NCBI GenBank assembly: GCA_021771715.1
Contig: JAETOO010000004.1
Span: forward strand, 124,001 to 188,000
Direction: 5' to 3'
Length of the DNA stretch: 64,000 nucleotides
Origin: Oscillospiraceae bacterium
GTDB taxonomy: Bacteria; Bacillota; Clostridia; Lachnospirales; Lachnospiraceae
Under the pieces are notes generated by a model. That model did not search any database. It had not been told where the DNA came from and was given only the letters and a program-made list of their open reading frames with translations. How positions within the stretch are numbered: position 1 is the first letter of the stretch; the number at the start of each line of letters is the position of its first letter. Below are positions 1 through 7,524 of this stretch, one piece after another. Made by a program: the position numbers and the translations under genes.

Positions 1-661
1 GCAGCTGCTCTAATCGCTGGATCCTGCTCATGGCCTCCACATACTGTTCCATCCGCAACGTGTAGCGTTCCAGCCGATCAAGCGCCTGTTCATCTGAAAT
101 GCCTTGCCGCAACAATTTTACTGTCCCTTTCAGCACAGTAATGGGATTGCGTAAATCGTGGGAAAAAGCTGCATTTAACCGCTTGCGTTCCTCTGCCTGC
201 CGCCATAACTCCTGATTGGTTTTAAGAAGTTCCATCCGCATTGTTTCAAACGCCGCACAAATTTGACCAAGTTCATCCGATGAAACGGCCGGAGTCGTAA
301 AATCAAGGTCATGCTTCAAGATGCGCTCTGTGCCAGCCTGCAAAACGGAAATAGGTGTTTTCAGCTTTATGCGGTAAAACAAAATGCCTGCCACACCCAG
401 GCCGCAGACAGGGAGAAAAAGACAGGAAAGCCATTGAACAGCAGTCAATATGGTTAAGATCCGTTGCTGTCCTGATGTTGGCTGTTCTAAAGGTATCACA
501 GCGCCATTTGCGCCCAGTTCCACACCACCGGATGGATAGCTGCCGCTGATCGCATGGCAGACAAGAAACACCAGCAAGACAAGCAACAGCGAGGAGCATA
601 CACAGCATACGGACAAGAGGAAAAAAGACTTCTTCAGTCCCATGTTTTTCAAGCGTTCCAT
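1..661 (-). CDS. Sensor histidine kinase, N-terminal 220 residues (3' end outside window)
   Basis: Membrane histidine kinase that would phosphorylate the response regulator encoded just upstream. The visible part has a hydrophobic helix at about residues 12–36, a short outside loop, a second helix at about 70–96, a HAMP-like linker at 97–150 and a HisKA dimerisation helix with the motif FSHDLRNP, which puts the phosphoacceptor at His168. The catalytic ATPase domain lies beyond position 1. The ATG at 661 overlaps the regulator's stop by 13 bases, so the two are translationally coupled. The short sensor loop resembles VanS- or lantibiotic-type kinases, but the signal cannot be read. Codon use is clearly more AT-rich than in most of the window. 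Confidence 0.9.
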   Translation of the reverse strand, partial: MERLKNMGLKKSFFLLSVCCVCSSLLLVLLVFLVCHAISGSYPSGGVELGANGAVIPLEQPTSGQQRILTILTAVQWLSCLFLPVCGLGVAGILFYRIKLKTPISVLQAGTERILKHDLDFTTPAVSSDELGQICAAFETMRMELLKTNQELWRQAEERKRLNAAFSHDLRNPITVLKGTVKLLRQGISDEQALDRLERYTLRMEQYVEAMSRIQRLEQL

Positions 662-1320
662 TTATATCCACACCCCCAGACCGTATCAATATAGCTGTGG
701 AGTGTACGCGCAGCCAGTTTCGCTCGAATTTTCCTGATATGTTCCATGACCGTATCGCTGTTTCCGTCCCCATCAATCCCCCATACCGTTTCATAGATTC
801 TTTCACGGTCAAACACCTGCCCGGCATGAAGAGAAAGCAATTCTACAATATCAAATTCTCTCTTTGATAAAACAACGGGTTCACCGGCTACTGTAATGGT
901 ACGTGCTGAATAATCAATCGTCAAATCACCAAAGAAGCGTGCTGTTGTATTGTTTCTATGCCGTTGCTCTCTCCGCAAATGTGCGGCAACCCGCGCTCCT
1001 AATTCATCCAGATCAAAGGGCTTACTAATATAATCATCCGCCCCAACCTGGAATCCATTGATTTTGTCAGCGGATTCCACACGCGCCGTAAGAAAAAGAA
1101 TGGGGCAGGTAATGAACTCCCGTATCTTCCGGCAGAGGGTCAGCCCATCCATTTCCGGCATATTGATGTCCAGCAAAATCAGGTCAGGCTTATTCGCTAC
1201 CTTTTGCAGTGCATCGTTGCCATCATAGGCAGTGAATACTTCATAATGAGGGGAAAAATAGCTTGCCATCATATCTACAATGCCGTGTTCATCGTCCACA
1301 ATCAGTATCTTTTGCTTCAA
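649..1320 (-). CDS. OmpR/VanR-type response regulator
   Basis: DNA-binding response regulator of 223 aa. The receiver domain (about 1–115) has the acidic pocket Asp9/Asp10, the phosphorylation site Asp51 in LLDINMPEMDG, and the conserved Lys in YISKPFD. The C-terminal half (about 125–223) is a winged helix of the OmpR/PhoB class ending in TVWGCGYKW. Translation appears to start at a TTG, with GGAG about 11 bases upstream. It forms a two-gene unit with the overlapping kinase. Its targets would normally lie nearby, probably beyond the left edge. The AT-rich codon use suggests acquisition by transfer. Confidence 0.92.
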   Translation of the reverse strand: MKQKILIVDDEHGIVDMMASYFSPHYEVFTAYDGNDALQKVANKPDLILLDINMPEMDGLTLCRKIREFITCPILFLTARVESADKINGFQVGADDYISKPFDLDELGARVAAHLRREQRHRNNTTARFFGDLTIDYSARTITVAGEPVVLSKREFDIVELLSLHAGQVFDRERIYETVWGIDGDGNSDTVMEHIRKIRAKLAARTLHSYIDTVWGCGYKWNA

Positions 1321-1424
1321 TTATGATCATCTCCATTCCCTGCATATACGATATTATATCAGCTAAATCTCAAAAAACGCTCAAAACAACGTTTTCTTTT
1401 TTCCCAAATTTTCCGAACGAAACC

Positions 1425-1453
1425 TTTACTTAAACGGCTCCCGATGATATACT
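1425..1453 (+). promoter_or_regulatory. Predicted sigma-A promoter of the radical SAM gene
   Basis: TTTACT, a 17-base spacer and TATACT. It leaves a leader of about 160 bases before the radical SAM start codon, and this leader holds a tandem repeat. Confidence 0.6.
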
Positions 1454-1507
1454 TTTTAACATATGCGGACAGACGATCCTGAACGGACTCTAATTTGCAT
1501 CATGACG

Positions 1508-1600
1508 GAGAAGAGACTACTTCTGTATTGCGGCAGAGAGTATAGGAAACCGTTTCTGCGTCGCCGCAGAGAAGATAGGAGACAGATTCTGCGCTCGGCA
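1508..1600 (+). repeat. Tandem array, three units of about 28–33 bp, in a 5' leader
   Basis: Three adjacent degenerate units begin at 1508, 1536 and 1569. Each begins GAGA, carries TTCTG in the middle and ends in GGCA or CGCA. The array lies between the predicted promoter (1425–1453) and the ATG at 1618, so it should be transcribed. The unit lengths (28, 33, 32) match those of other arrays in this window. Confidence 0.6.
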
Positions 1601-1617
1601 GAAGGAAAGGCGGGCTC

Positions 1618-2583
1618 ATGCGCTGGGGAGACAAGCCGTATCACGCTCTTGATTTTGAGATGAAGCGCCGTTTCGGCGAGAAGGTGTACCGGCTCGCGCT
1701 GAACGGCGGCATGACCTGTCCGAACCGCGACGGCACCGTCGGAAGAGGCGGCTGCATATTCTGCAGCGCGGGCGGCTCCGGCGATTTCGCGGCCCCGGCC
1801 TCTCTCTCCATCCCGGAGCAGCTTCGGCAGCAAAAGGCCGGGATCCGGCAGAAACGGCCGGTGCGCAAGTTTATCGCCTATTTTCAGGCCTACACAAACA
1901 CGTACGCACCCGTCGAGTATCTGGAGCGGATTTTTACGGAGGCAATCCTCGATCCCGAGGTCGTCGTCCTCTCGATTGCCACGAGACCGGACTGTCTCGG
2001 GGACGATGTGCTCGCGCTTCTCGCGCGGCTGAACCGGATCAAGCCGGTCTGGGTCGAGCTCGGCCTGCAGACCATCCACGAGGATACGGCGCGGTTCATC
2101 CGGCGCGGCTATCCGCTCTCCTGCTTTGACCGCGCAGTCCATGCGCTCCGCAGGTGCGGGATCGAGGTGATCGTCCACGTGATCCTCGGCCTGCCGCACG
2201 AGACAGCCAAACAGATGCTGCAGACCTGCATCTATCTGAACCACATGGACATCCAGGGGATCAAGCTGCAGATGCTCCACATTTTAAAGGGCACCGATCT
2301 GGCGCTTTACTATGAACAGCAGGCCGCCAGGGACGCTTTTTCCGTCCTTGGCCGCGACGCCTATATCGATCTCGTCATCCGGTGCGTGGAGCAGCTCTCG
2401 CCCGACATCGTGATCCACCGGCTCACCGGCGACGGTCCCGCCGAGCTTCTCATCGCTCCCGCCTGGAGCGCGCACAAGCGCACCGTGCTCAACCAACTGC
2501 ACGCCGAGCTGAAGCGGCGCGATGCCTGGCAGGGAAAATACTTTGCGGGCGTTTCGCACGCAGACGACTACATGCAGAGCTGA
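1618..2583 (+). CDS. TIGR01212-family radical SAM protein (YhcC-like)
   Basis: Iron-sulfur enzyme that cleaves S-adenosylmethionine to make a radical; the physiological substrate of this family is not established. The N-terminus carries the cluster cysteines Cys34, Cys46 and Cys49 in CPNRDG...GGCIFC, the spacing typical of the YhcC family rather than the classical CX3CX2C. The middle has TRPDCL and GLQT motifs of the radical SAM barrel. At 321 aa it matches the usual family size. AGGAAAGG lies just upstream of the ATG. The next gene (DUF4364) follows after 115 bases on the same strand and may be co-transcribed. Confidence 0.9.
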   Translation: MRWGDKPYHALDFEMKRRFGEKVYRLALNGGMTCPNRDGTVGRGGCIFCSAGGSGDFAAPASLSIPEQLRQQKAGIRQKRPVRKFIAYFQAYTNTYAPVEYLERIFTEAILDPEVVVLSIATRPDCLGDDVLALLARLNRIKPVWVELGLQTIHEDTARFIRRGYPLSCFDRAVHALRRCGIEVIVHVILGLPHETAKQMLQTCIYLNHMDIQGIKLQMLHILKGTDLALYYEQQAARDAFSVLGRDAYIDLVIRCVEQLSPDIVIHRLTGDGPAELLIAPAWSAHKRTVLNQLHAELKRRDAWQGKYFAGVSHADDYMQS

Positions 2584-2698
2584 AGCGCGCAATATTCGCC
2601 AATAAATTGATTCGCAAGATCGACTCACATAAAAAATACAGATTCACCGAACGAACTAACGCCGGTCCTATCCCCGGCCATACTCAGGAGGCACCCTT

Positions 2699-3211
2699 AT
2701 GTCAGAACCAGTCACTCTATACAAGCTGATTATCTTGTACATGCTGCAGAAGGTCGATTTTCCGCTGACCACCTCTCAGATTTCCTCATTTATTCTGGAT
2801 CGCGGATATACCTCCTATTTTACCCTGCAGTCGGTGCTCTCTGAGCTCTCCGAGACCGGGATGGTGCGCCTCGAAAAGATCCGCAACACCTCCTACTACA
2901 CGATCACGCAGCCGGGCGAGGAGGCGCTCCGCTATTTCCAGGGCCGCATCTCCCGCGAGATCCGCGATGACATCGACCGGTACATGCAGGAAAACAAGAT
3001 CCAGCTGCGCGACGAGGTGTCCATCATCTCCGACTACTACCGCAACACCGCGGACGAATACTCCGTTCACTGCGTCGTAAAAGAAAAATACGCCAACCCG
3101 ATCGACCTGACCATCACCGTCCCGGACGAGGCACAGGCAAAGGCCGTCTGCAATAACTGGCGGAAAAAATGTCAGGAGATCTATGAGTTTGTGATGAAGG
3201 AGCTGCTGTGA
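2699..3211 (+). CDS. DUF4364 family protein, predicted winged-helix regulator
   Basis: Small protein (170 aa) of a family common in Clostridia. Residues about 1–75 look like a winged helix (LYKLIILYMLQ..., then TLQSVLSELSETGMV as recognition region and a beta wing around YYTIT). The rest is a compact alpha/beta domain of unknown role. The start is set by AGGAGG 8 bases upstream. It probably acts as a DNA-binding regulator, but no target can be deduced. No signal peptide or membrane segment is present. Confidence 0.88.
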   Translation: MSEPVTLYKLIILYMLQKVDFPLTTSQISSFILDRGYTSYFTLQSVLSELSETGMVRLEKIRNTSYYTITQPGEEALRYFQGRISREIRDDIDRYMQENKIQLRDEVSIISDYYRNTADEYSVHCVVKEKYANPIDLTITVPDEAQAKAVCNNWRKKCQEIYEFVMKELL

Positions 3212-3327
3212 GATAAAATACGCTTCTCACATAGCACGCTCTGATCGCGTCTATATGACAAAGTAAAAACACAGCAGTTCATGACAAGCTGTATCTTGAA
3301 AGCGGATATGGCAGGTTTTTGCATGTA

Positions 3328-4968
3328 TCAGATCATCTCCTCAGCTATCCTCGCTCTCAGAACCTCTACCTTACACCTGTGATGTTTTTTCTCCTTATCA
3401 TACCCAATCCCAACGCCCAACACTCTGCCTGTATATTGGGCGTTTTCTCCAAGTTTCCCCAAAAACCGCAGCATATAGTTCTTTTCCTTAATTTGCGAAA
3501 TCGCTTCTTCAGGAGTGTGGTCAACCTTCAATTCAAGAATGATCCCATCGGCGCTCCTGTCCGCTTTTGGATAAAAGATAAAATCCACATACCCAACTCC
3601 GCCTTTCTCTTCGCGCTCGACATCATAAGAATCCCTCGCCGACAGATAGACCAGGTTCACAACAGCGGATAATTCGGCTTCACTGTTGTAGGCAAGTAAC
3701 GGTGATTCTGTATTATGTGCATACTCCAAAATCTCTGCCATCGTTTTCGTGTCCCCGGATAACGTCGCAGCGAGCATACGCTCTGATTCCCTGGCAAGTC
3801 GATTGATATATCCCAGAGAAGTTTCCTTATGCACCATATCAGAAAAACGGTCCATCAGCTCTTTGTTGGGAATGCTTACCTTTCCCTTTTCATAACTCAG
3901 GAATCCGTATACAACCATCGCTGAAAAAATTTCATCCTTTGTCTGCAAATTCATGGAAGTCGCCGCATACTCCTGTACTTTTGCCGGCACTGCTTCCCCC
4001 GCGACCATCAAAGCCAGATCATTGCGGACATCCGCAATATTATTTCGAATGTAATAAAAAATCTCATCATACGGCCCCGAACTGGTCCAATAATTAGCCA
4101 GCTGGTTGTATCCCAGCGCCGCCACCACGGAACGGGGGTTATACACTCTTTCCCCGGACGCTGTATGATAGCCGTTGTACCAGTCTCTAAGCCCTTCCAT
4201 ACTCACATTTAATGGAGAGGATGTTCTGTTTCGATATCTCTGATACAACTCACGGACTTCTGCCTCTGTAAATCCAAAATAATTGCTGAAGCTCTGCTGC
4301 GTGACCATTGAAAACTCAATAAACATATTCAGCTCGGAACCGCTCGAGTATTTTGCAATCGGCAGAATTCCTGTCATATAGGTCAGCGAAACATAAGGCT
4401 TATCCTTCAGCAGATTGCTCAGAAACGAGATATAATCCTGCCGGTCTTCTTTTGTAATAAAATCTCTGTGAAAAATAAAATCCCACTCATCCAGTACAAA
4501 AACAAACTTCTCCCCACTGGCTGCAAACACTTGTGTAAGAGCATCCCATACCGCATCGTCTTCCGATATCCTGCATTCAGGATACGTCTCCCGCAGATCA
4601 CAAATCAGCCTTGTTTCAATCCGGCGAATATATTCCCCGTAGGATTTGCACATCCGGGGCATTTCGTTAAAGGAAATGTAAATCACGTTATACTGATTCA
4701 CGTGCTCCATAACTGCGTTTTCTTTTCCGATCAACAGCTTGGAAAAAAGTGATCTGCCATCCTCCCTTTTTCCAAAAAACGCGCCTATCATATTCGCCAT
4801 AACCGTTTTCCCGAATCGGCGCGGTCTGGTAATGCAGACGTGATTATTCCCCTGCTCTGCCAACGGGAGCAGTTCCTTTATAATCATGCTCTTGTCCACA
4901 AAATAGGGCTTGCTGCATTCACTTTTGTACATCGTATAGGGTCCTGCACTGTTCAGATAAACTCCCAT
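3328..4968 (-). CDS. AAA-ATPase-like protein with PD-(D/E)XK nuclease-fold C-terminus (DUF1703 type)
   Basis: Belongs to the large AAA-ATPase_like/PDDEXK_9 family found in many copies in gut Bacillota and Bacteroidota. The N-terminal half has a P-loop-like segment (RPRRFGKTV) and a Walker B-like stretch (FVFVLDEWD). The C-terminal domain has the nuclease-type residues (YVDFIFYP..., then IILELKVD). Family function is unproven; nucleic-acid processing or defence has been suggested. I chose the ATG at 4968 (546 aa) because GGAGGG sits 6 bases upstream; an in-frame start at 5022 lacks a site. The gene is AT-richer than its neighbours, which suggests transfer. Confidence 0.88.
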   Translation of the reverse strand: MGVYLNSAGPYTMYKSECSKPYFVDKSMIIKELLPLAEQGNNHVCITRPRRFGKTVMANMIGAFFGKREDGRSLFSKLLIGKENAVMEHVNQYNVIYISFNEMPRMCKSYGEYIRRIETRLICDLRETYPECRISEDDAVWDALTQVFAASGEKFVFVLDEWDFIFHRDFITKEDRQDYISFLSNLLKDKPYVSLTYMTGILPIAKYSSGSELNMFIEFSMVTQQSFSNYFGFTEAEVRELYQRYRNRTSSPLNVSMEGLRDWYNGYHTASGERVYNPRSVVAALGYNQLANYWTSSGPYDEIFYYIRNNIADVRNDLALMVAGEAVPAKVQEYAATSMNLQTKDEIFSAMVVYGFLSYEKGKVSIPNKELMDRFSDMVHKETSLGYINRLARESERMLAATLSGDTKTMAEILEYAHNTESPLLAYNSEAELSAVVNLVYLSARDSYDVEREEKGGVGYVDFIFYPKADRSADGIILELKVDHTPEEAISQIKEKNYMLRFLGKLGENAQYTGRVLGVGIGYDKEKKHHRCKVEVLRARIAEEMI

Positions 4969-5068
4969 CGTCTTCCCTCCATTCAGACCACACCGCTTTT
5001 CTCTGCTTAATAATATCTCCAATTACTTCCCCTCTGTACAGAAAAAGCAGGAAAACCACTTACCAGAA

Positions 5069-5097
5069 AGTATAACACAGGATTCGCTGTCCTGCAA
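5069..5097 (-). promoter_or_regulatory. Predicted promoter of the AAA-ATPase gene
   Basis: Minus-strand TTGCAG, 17-base spacer, TATACT, about 100 bases upstream of the start codon at 4968. Confidence 0.65.
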
Positions 5098-5112
5098 TTT
5101 ATACTGGCAGAA

Positions 5113-5144
5113 AGGCCCTGCGGATGTGCTCATCCACAGGGCCT
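5113..5144 (-). terminator. Intrinsic terminator of the SleB-like gene
   Basis: The stem AGGCCCTG/CAGGGCCT encloses a second small stem (GGATG/CATCC) and is followed on the minus strand by TTTCTG. It lies 30 bases past the hydrolase stop. Confidence 0.7.
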
Positions 5145-5174
5145 CGCTATATGGTATCTTCTGCAGTAAAGTCA

Positions 5175-6536
5175 TTAATAGAACTGGTGGGCTCCGATCT
5201 TTGTGCCTTTTCCGGATCCGGTGTTGAAGTAGAGGGCTCCGCCCACCGGATTCTCTCCGCCGATCGCTGCTGCCGCCGCGTCATAGCAGGTGCTGGGGAC
5301 ACCGTTTGCAAGCGCGCTGGCAAGTGCGCCGCTCGACGCCGGCGTGAACTGGCCGCCCTGGTAGATGACCTCGCTGATCGTGCCCGGGAAGGACGGGCTG
5401 AACACACGGTTCATGACGACCGCGCCTACCGCTACCATTCCCTCATAGCTCTGATTGCCTGCCTCGCAGTAGATCAATGCCGCCAGCAAGGACACATCGT
5501 CTGTGCTGCCGCTTGACGCTGCCTCGGTCTGCGGAGCTTCGGTCTGGGGTGATTCCGTCTCCACATACGCTTCCGTCTCTACGTACGCCTCGGTCTGCCA
5601 TGCCTCTGTCTCGACATACGCCTCGGTGTAGGTCGTCTCATAGCCTGCATCGTACTGATTCGTCACGACATTGCCGTTCGCATCGTAGTACGTATCTGTA
5701 TCGGCATCGTAATAGCCGCCATCGCTGTCATCCGCTGACGTCTCCTCGGTCCAGGTGCTGCCGTCATCGACCGCCTCGGTCTCCACGTACGCCTCGGTCT
5801 GCGTCACCTCCGGCTCCACGTACGCTTCGGTCTCCGTGTAGGAGGTATCATACGACGGCTCTGTGTAGGAAGTCTCGTAGGACGGCTCCGTATAGGTCTC
5901 CTCATAGGATGGCTCCGTGTAAGTATCAGCCGCCGAAGCGCCTCCGTCGTACACCTCATCCTTTGCCGCCGCCGTGTCCAGAATCAGGACTCTCGCGACA
6001 TCCTCGTTCGACACGCACGCTGTATCGTCCGCCGAGCGCTGAATCGTCAGCCAGTGGCCGCCGTCCGCGACCAGCGGATAGTATGCGCCGCTGTCGATCG
6101 TCTCCACCACATCCGAGCTGCCGTCCTCGGCCGCATACAGCTTCACGTCATTCCAGGTCGTCGCCACGCCCTCACGCCCATAGTGATCCGCAAGGCCGAT
6201 CACGTCGCGGCCATACAGCAAATACTCATTCTTCACAAATCCGGTCAGATCGCCGGAACAAATCTCTGTCCAGGTCTCCCCCTTATTGATGACCCAGGCC
6301 GCACCGCCCTGATACAGATATCCGATGATCTCCCCGTTCTCATCGGCTGTCGCGCGGATATTGATCCCCGTCGTGACTGCGTCATCATTTGTCATCGCCA
6401 GCTCGTCCCATGCCCCTTCCTGCAGGTACGGAACTGCGATCCGATCCGATTCCGCCATCGCCGCGCTGCCCGCCATCGTCGAAAACCCGATCACGGAAGC
6501 CGTACACAAAATCGCCCGCACACTCCTTCTCTTCAT
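5175..6536 (-). CDS. Secreted SH3-domain protein with SleB-type cell wall hydrolase domain
   Basis: Predicted exported peptidoglycan hydrolase. Residues 1–28 are a signal peptide (MKRR, hydrophobic core, AMA/E cleavage). Two SH3b-like domains follow at about 50–110 and 125–185. A long Thr/Glu/Tyr/Val-rich linker at about 200–340 is built from repeats such as TEPSYETSY and AYVETE. The C-terminal domain (about 348–453) is Hydrolase_2/SleB-like: LLAALIYCEAGNQSYEGM, VVMNRV and the closing ALYFNTG. It may act in cell separation or wall remodelling; a spore role cannot be assumed. A strong promoter lies upstream and GGAGGAG precedes the ATG. Confidence 0.9.
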   Translation of the reverse strand: MKRRSVRAILCTASVIGFSTMAGSAAMAESDRIAVPYLQEGAWDELAMTNDDAVTTGINIRATADENGEIIGYLYQGGAAWVINKGETWTEICSGDLTGFVKNEYLLYGRDVIGLADHYGREGVATTWNDVKLYAAEDGSSDVVETIDSGAYYPLVADGGHWLTIQRSADDTACVSNEDVARVLILDTAAAKDEVYDGGASAADTYTEPSYEETYTEPSYETSYTEPSYDTSYTETEAYVEPEVTQTEAYVETEAVDDGSTWTEETSADDSDGGYYDADTDTYYDANGNVVTNQYDAGYETTYTEAYVETEAWQTEAYVETEAYVETESPQTEAPQTEAASSGSTDDVSLLAALIYCEAGNQSYEGMVAVGAVVMNRVFSPSFPGTISEVIYQGGQFTPASSGALASALANGVPSTCYDAAAAAIGGENPVGGALYFNTGSGKGTKIGAHQFY

Positions 6537-6613
6537 TACTTATCTCCTCCTCGGAAAGTTTTTAACATTTCATTTAAATTTGTTACGTAATTGTTAAATC
6601 ATGTTACGGGCAT

Positions 6614-6642
6614 ATTATAATATGTTTAATAAGGCTTGTCAA
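6614..6642 (-). promoter_or_regulatory. Strong predicted promoter of the SleB-like gene
   Basis: Minus-strand TTGACA, exactly 17 bases, then TATAAT. This consensus sigma-A promoter gives a leader of about 75 bases. Confidence 0.85.
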
Positions 6643-6741
6643 GCCTTTCTTCATAATTCCTTCATAATTGGCCTCACCAGTTCAGCCATGCAAAAAAATG
6701 GGAAGACAGACCGCCTGAACCTCACATTTTATCCCCCCGCG

Positions 6742-6770
6742 AAAAAGGAGCAGGATCTCCATCCTGCTCC
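6742..6770 (-). terminator. Intrinsic terminator of the hemerythrin gene
   Basis: Perfect 10-bp stem GGAGCAGGAT/ATCCTGCTCC followed on the minus strand by TTTTT, 28 bases past the stop codon. Confidence 0.85.
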
Positions 6771-6797
6771 CAATATAACGCTTACCCACAAACGCCC

Positions 6798-7199
6798 TTA
6801 CGCCTTCACAAACTGCGCCACCTGCTTGTCCCACACACAGATGTGGTTCAGCAGCCAGTCTACGACATTCTTCTTCACAGCCTCCACAAACGCCTCGCTG
6901 GGGCCTTCCTCCTCGACCAGCATCTCCTCGAGCTCCTCCACCTGCTTCACAAAAGCAGCGTGCTGCGCCTTGTGCGCATCCAGCAGCGGGTACTGATTGT
7001 CCTCCTGCAGCTTTTCCTCATCCGCAAAATGCTTGTTCGTGTAGTCCAGCAGGAAACCGAGCGTGTTCGCAGCCACCGTCTTCTCTGTGCCCGGCTTGCA
7101 TCCCTCCGTCAGCTTGTTCACTCTGGCGATCAGCTCCTGGTGCTGCGTATCAATCAGTTCATTTCCCGTCTTCAGTGCCTCATCAAATACAATAGCCAT
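6798..7199 (-). CDS. Bacteriohemerythrin
   Basis: Single-domain hemerythrin (133 aa) that binds O2 at a non-heme di-iron centre. All expected ligands are visible: His20, His57, Glu61, His76, His80, His119 and Asp124. There is no signal peptide or membrane part, so it is cytoplasmic; in an anaerobe it likely scavenges or senses oxygen. It is a single-gene transcript with its own promoter (7339–7367) and terminator (6742–6770). The AGGAGG-type site upstream supports the ATG at 7199. Confidence 0.95.
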   Translation of the reverse strand: MAIVFDEALKTGNELIDTQHQELIARVNKLTEGCKPGTEKTVAANTLGFLLDYTNKHFADEEKLQEDNQYPLLDAHKAQHAAFVKQVEELEEMLVEEEGPSEAFVEAVKKNVVDWLLNHICVWDKQVAQFVKA

Positions 7200-7338
7200 T
7201 TTTCTTACCTCCTATGATTCACCGGAAGCTCCCGCTCCCTGTTTCACCGTGTATCACCGTCGTTCTGACCGTACACCGGCTCTTGCAAATACCCAGACAG
7301 GCGGCGTCCGCCCACAAGGCCTGCCGCAACTCCCTGCT

Positions 7339-7367
7339 ATTATAGCAAACAGCAGGCGGAAATGCAA
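7339..7367 (-). promoter_or_regulatory. Predicted promoter of the hemerythrin gene
   Basis: Minus-strand TTGCAT, 17-base spacer, TATAAT. It leaves a leader of about 135 bases in which I see no known riboswitch. Confidence 0.75.
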
Positions 7368-7431
7368 TTATCTCACATACAAAAGTTGCAGTTCAGCTGC
7401 AATTACACACGCGCAATCCCGCAACTGAGCA

Positions 7432-7460
7432 TGGACAATTTGAGATACGTAGTTTATACT
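7432..7460 (+). promoter_or_regulatory. Predicted promoter of the glycosyltransferase pair
   Basis: TGGACA, 17-base spacer, TATACT, 65 bases before the start at 7525. The gap 7200–7524 thus holds two divergent promoters and no gene. Confidence 0.65.
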
Positions 7461-7524
7461 AAAACGTATGGAAACAACCCCTATATAAATATAGAAGTAA
7501 AACAAAAAGAAAGGTGAACCCCCT

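Noticed and set aside
1463-1663. 66-codon frame before the radical SAM gene
   Set aside because: It consists mainly of the tandem repeat and overlaps the radical SAM start in another frame; no ribosome site.
3212-3250. Possible terminator after DUF4364
   Set aside because: The stem GCTGTGAGA/TCTCACATAGC is imperfect and lacks a T tract.
5477-6289. Ser/Arg/Pro-rich plus-strand frame
   Set aside because: It is the complement of the repeat linker in the SleB-like gene.
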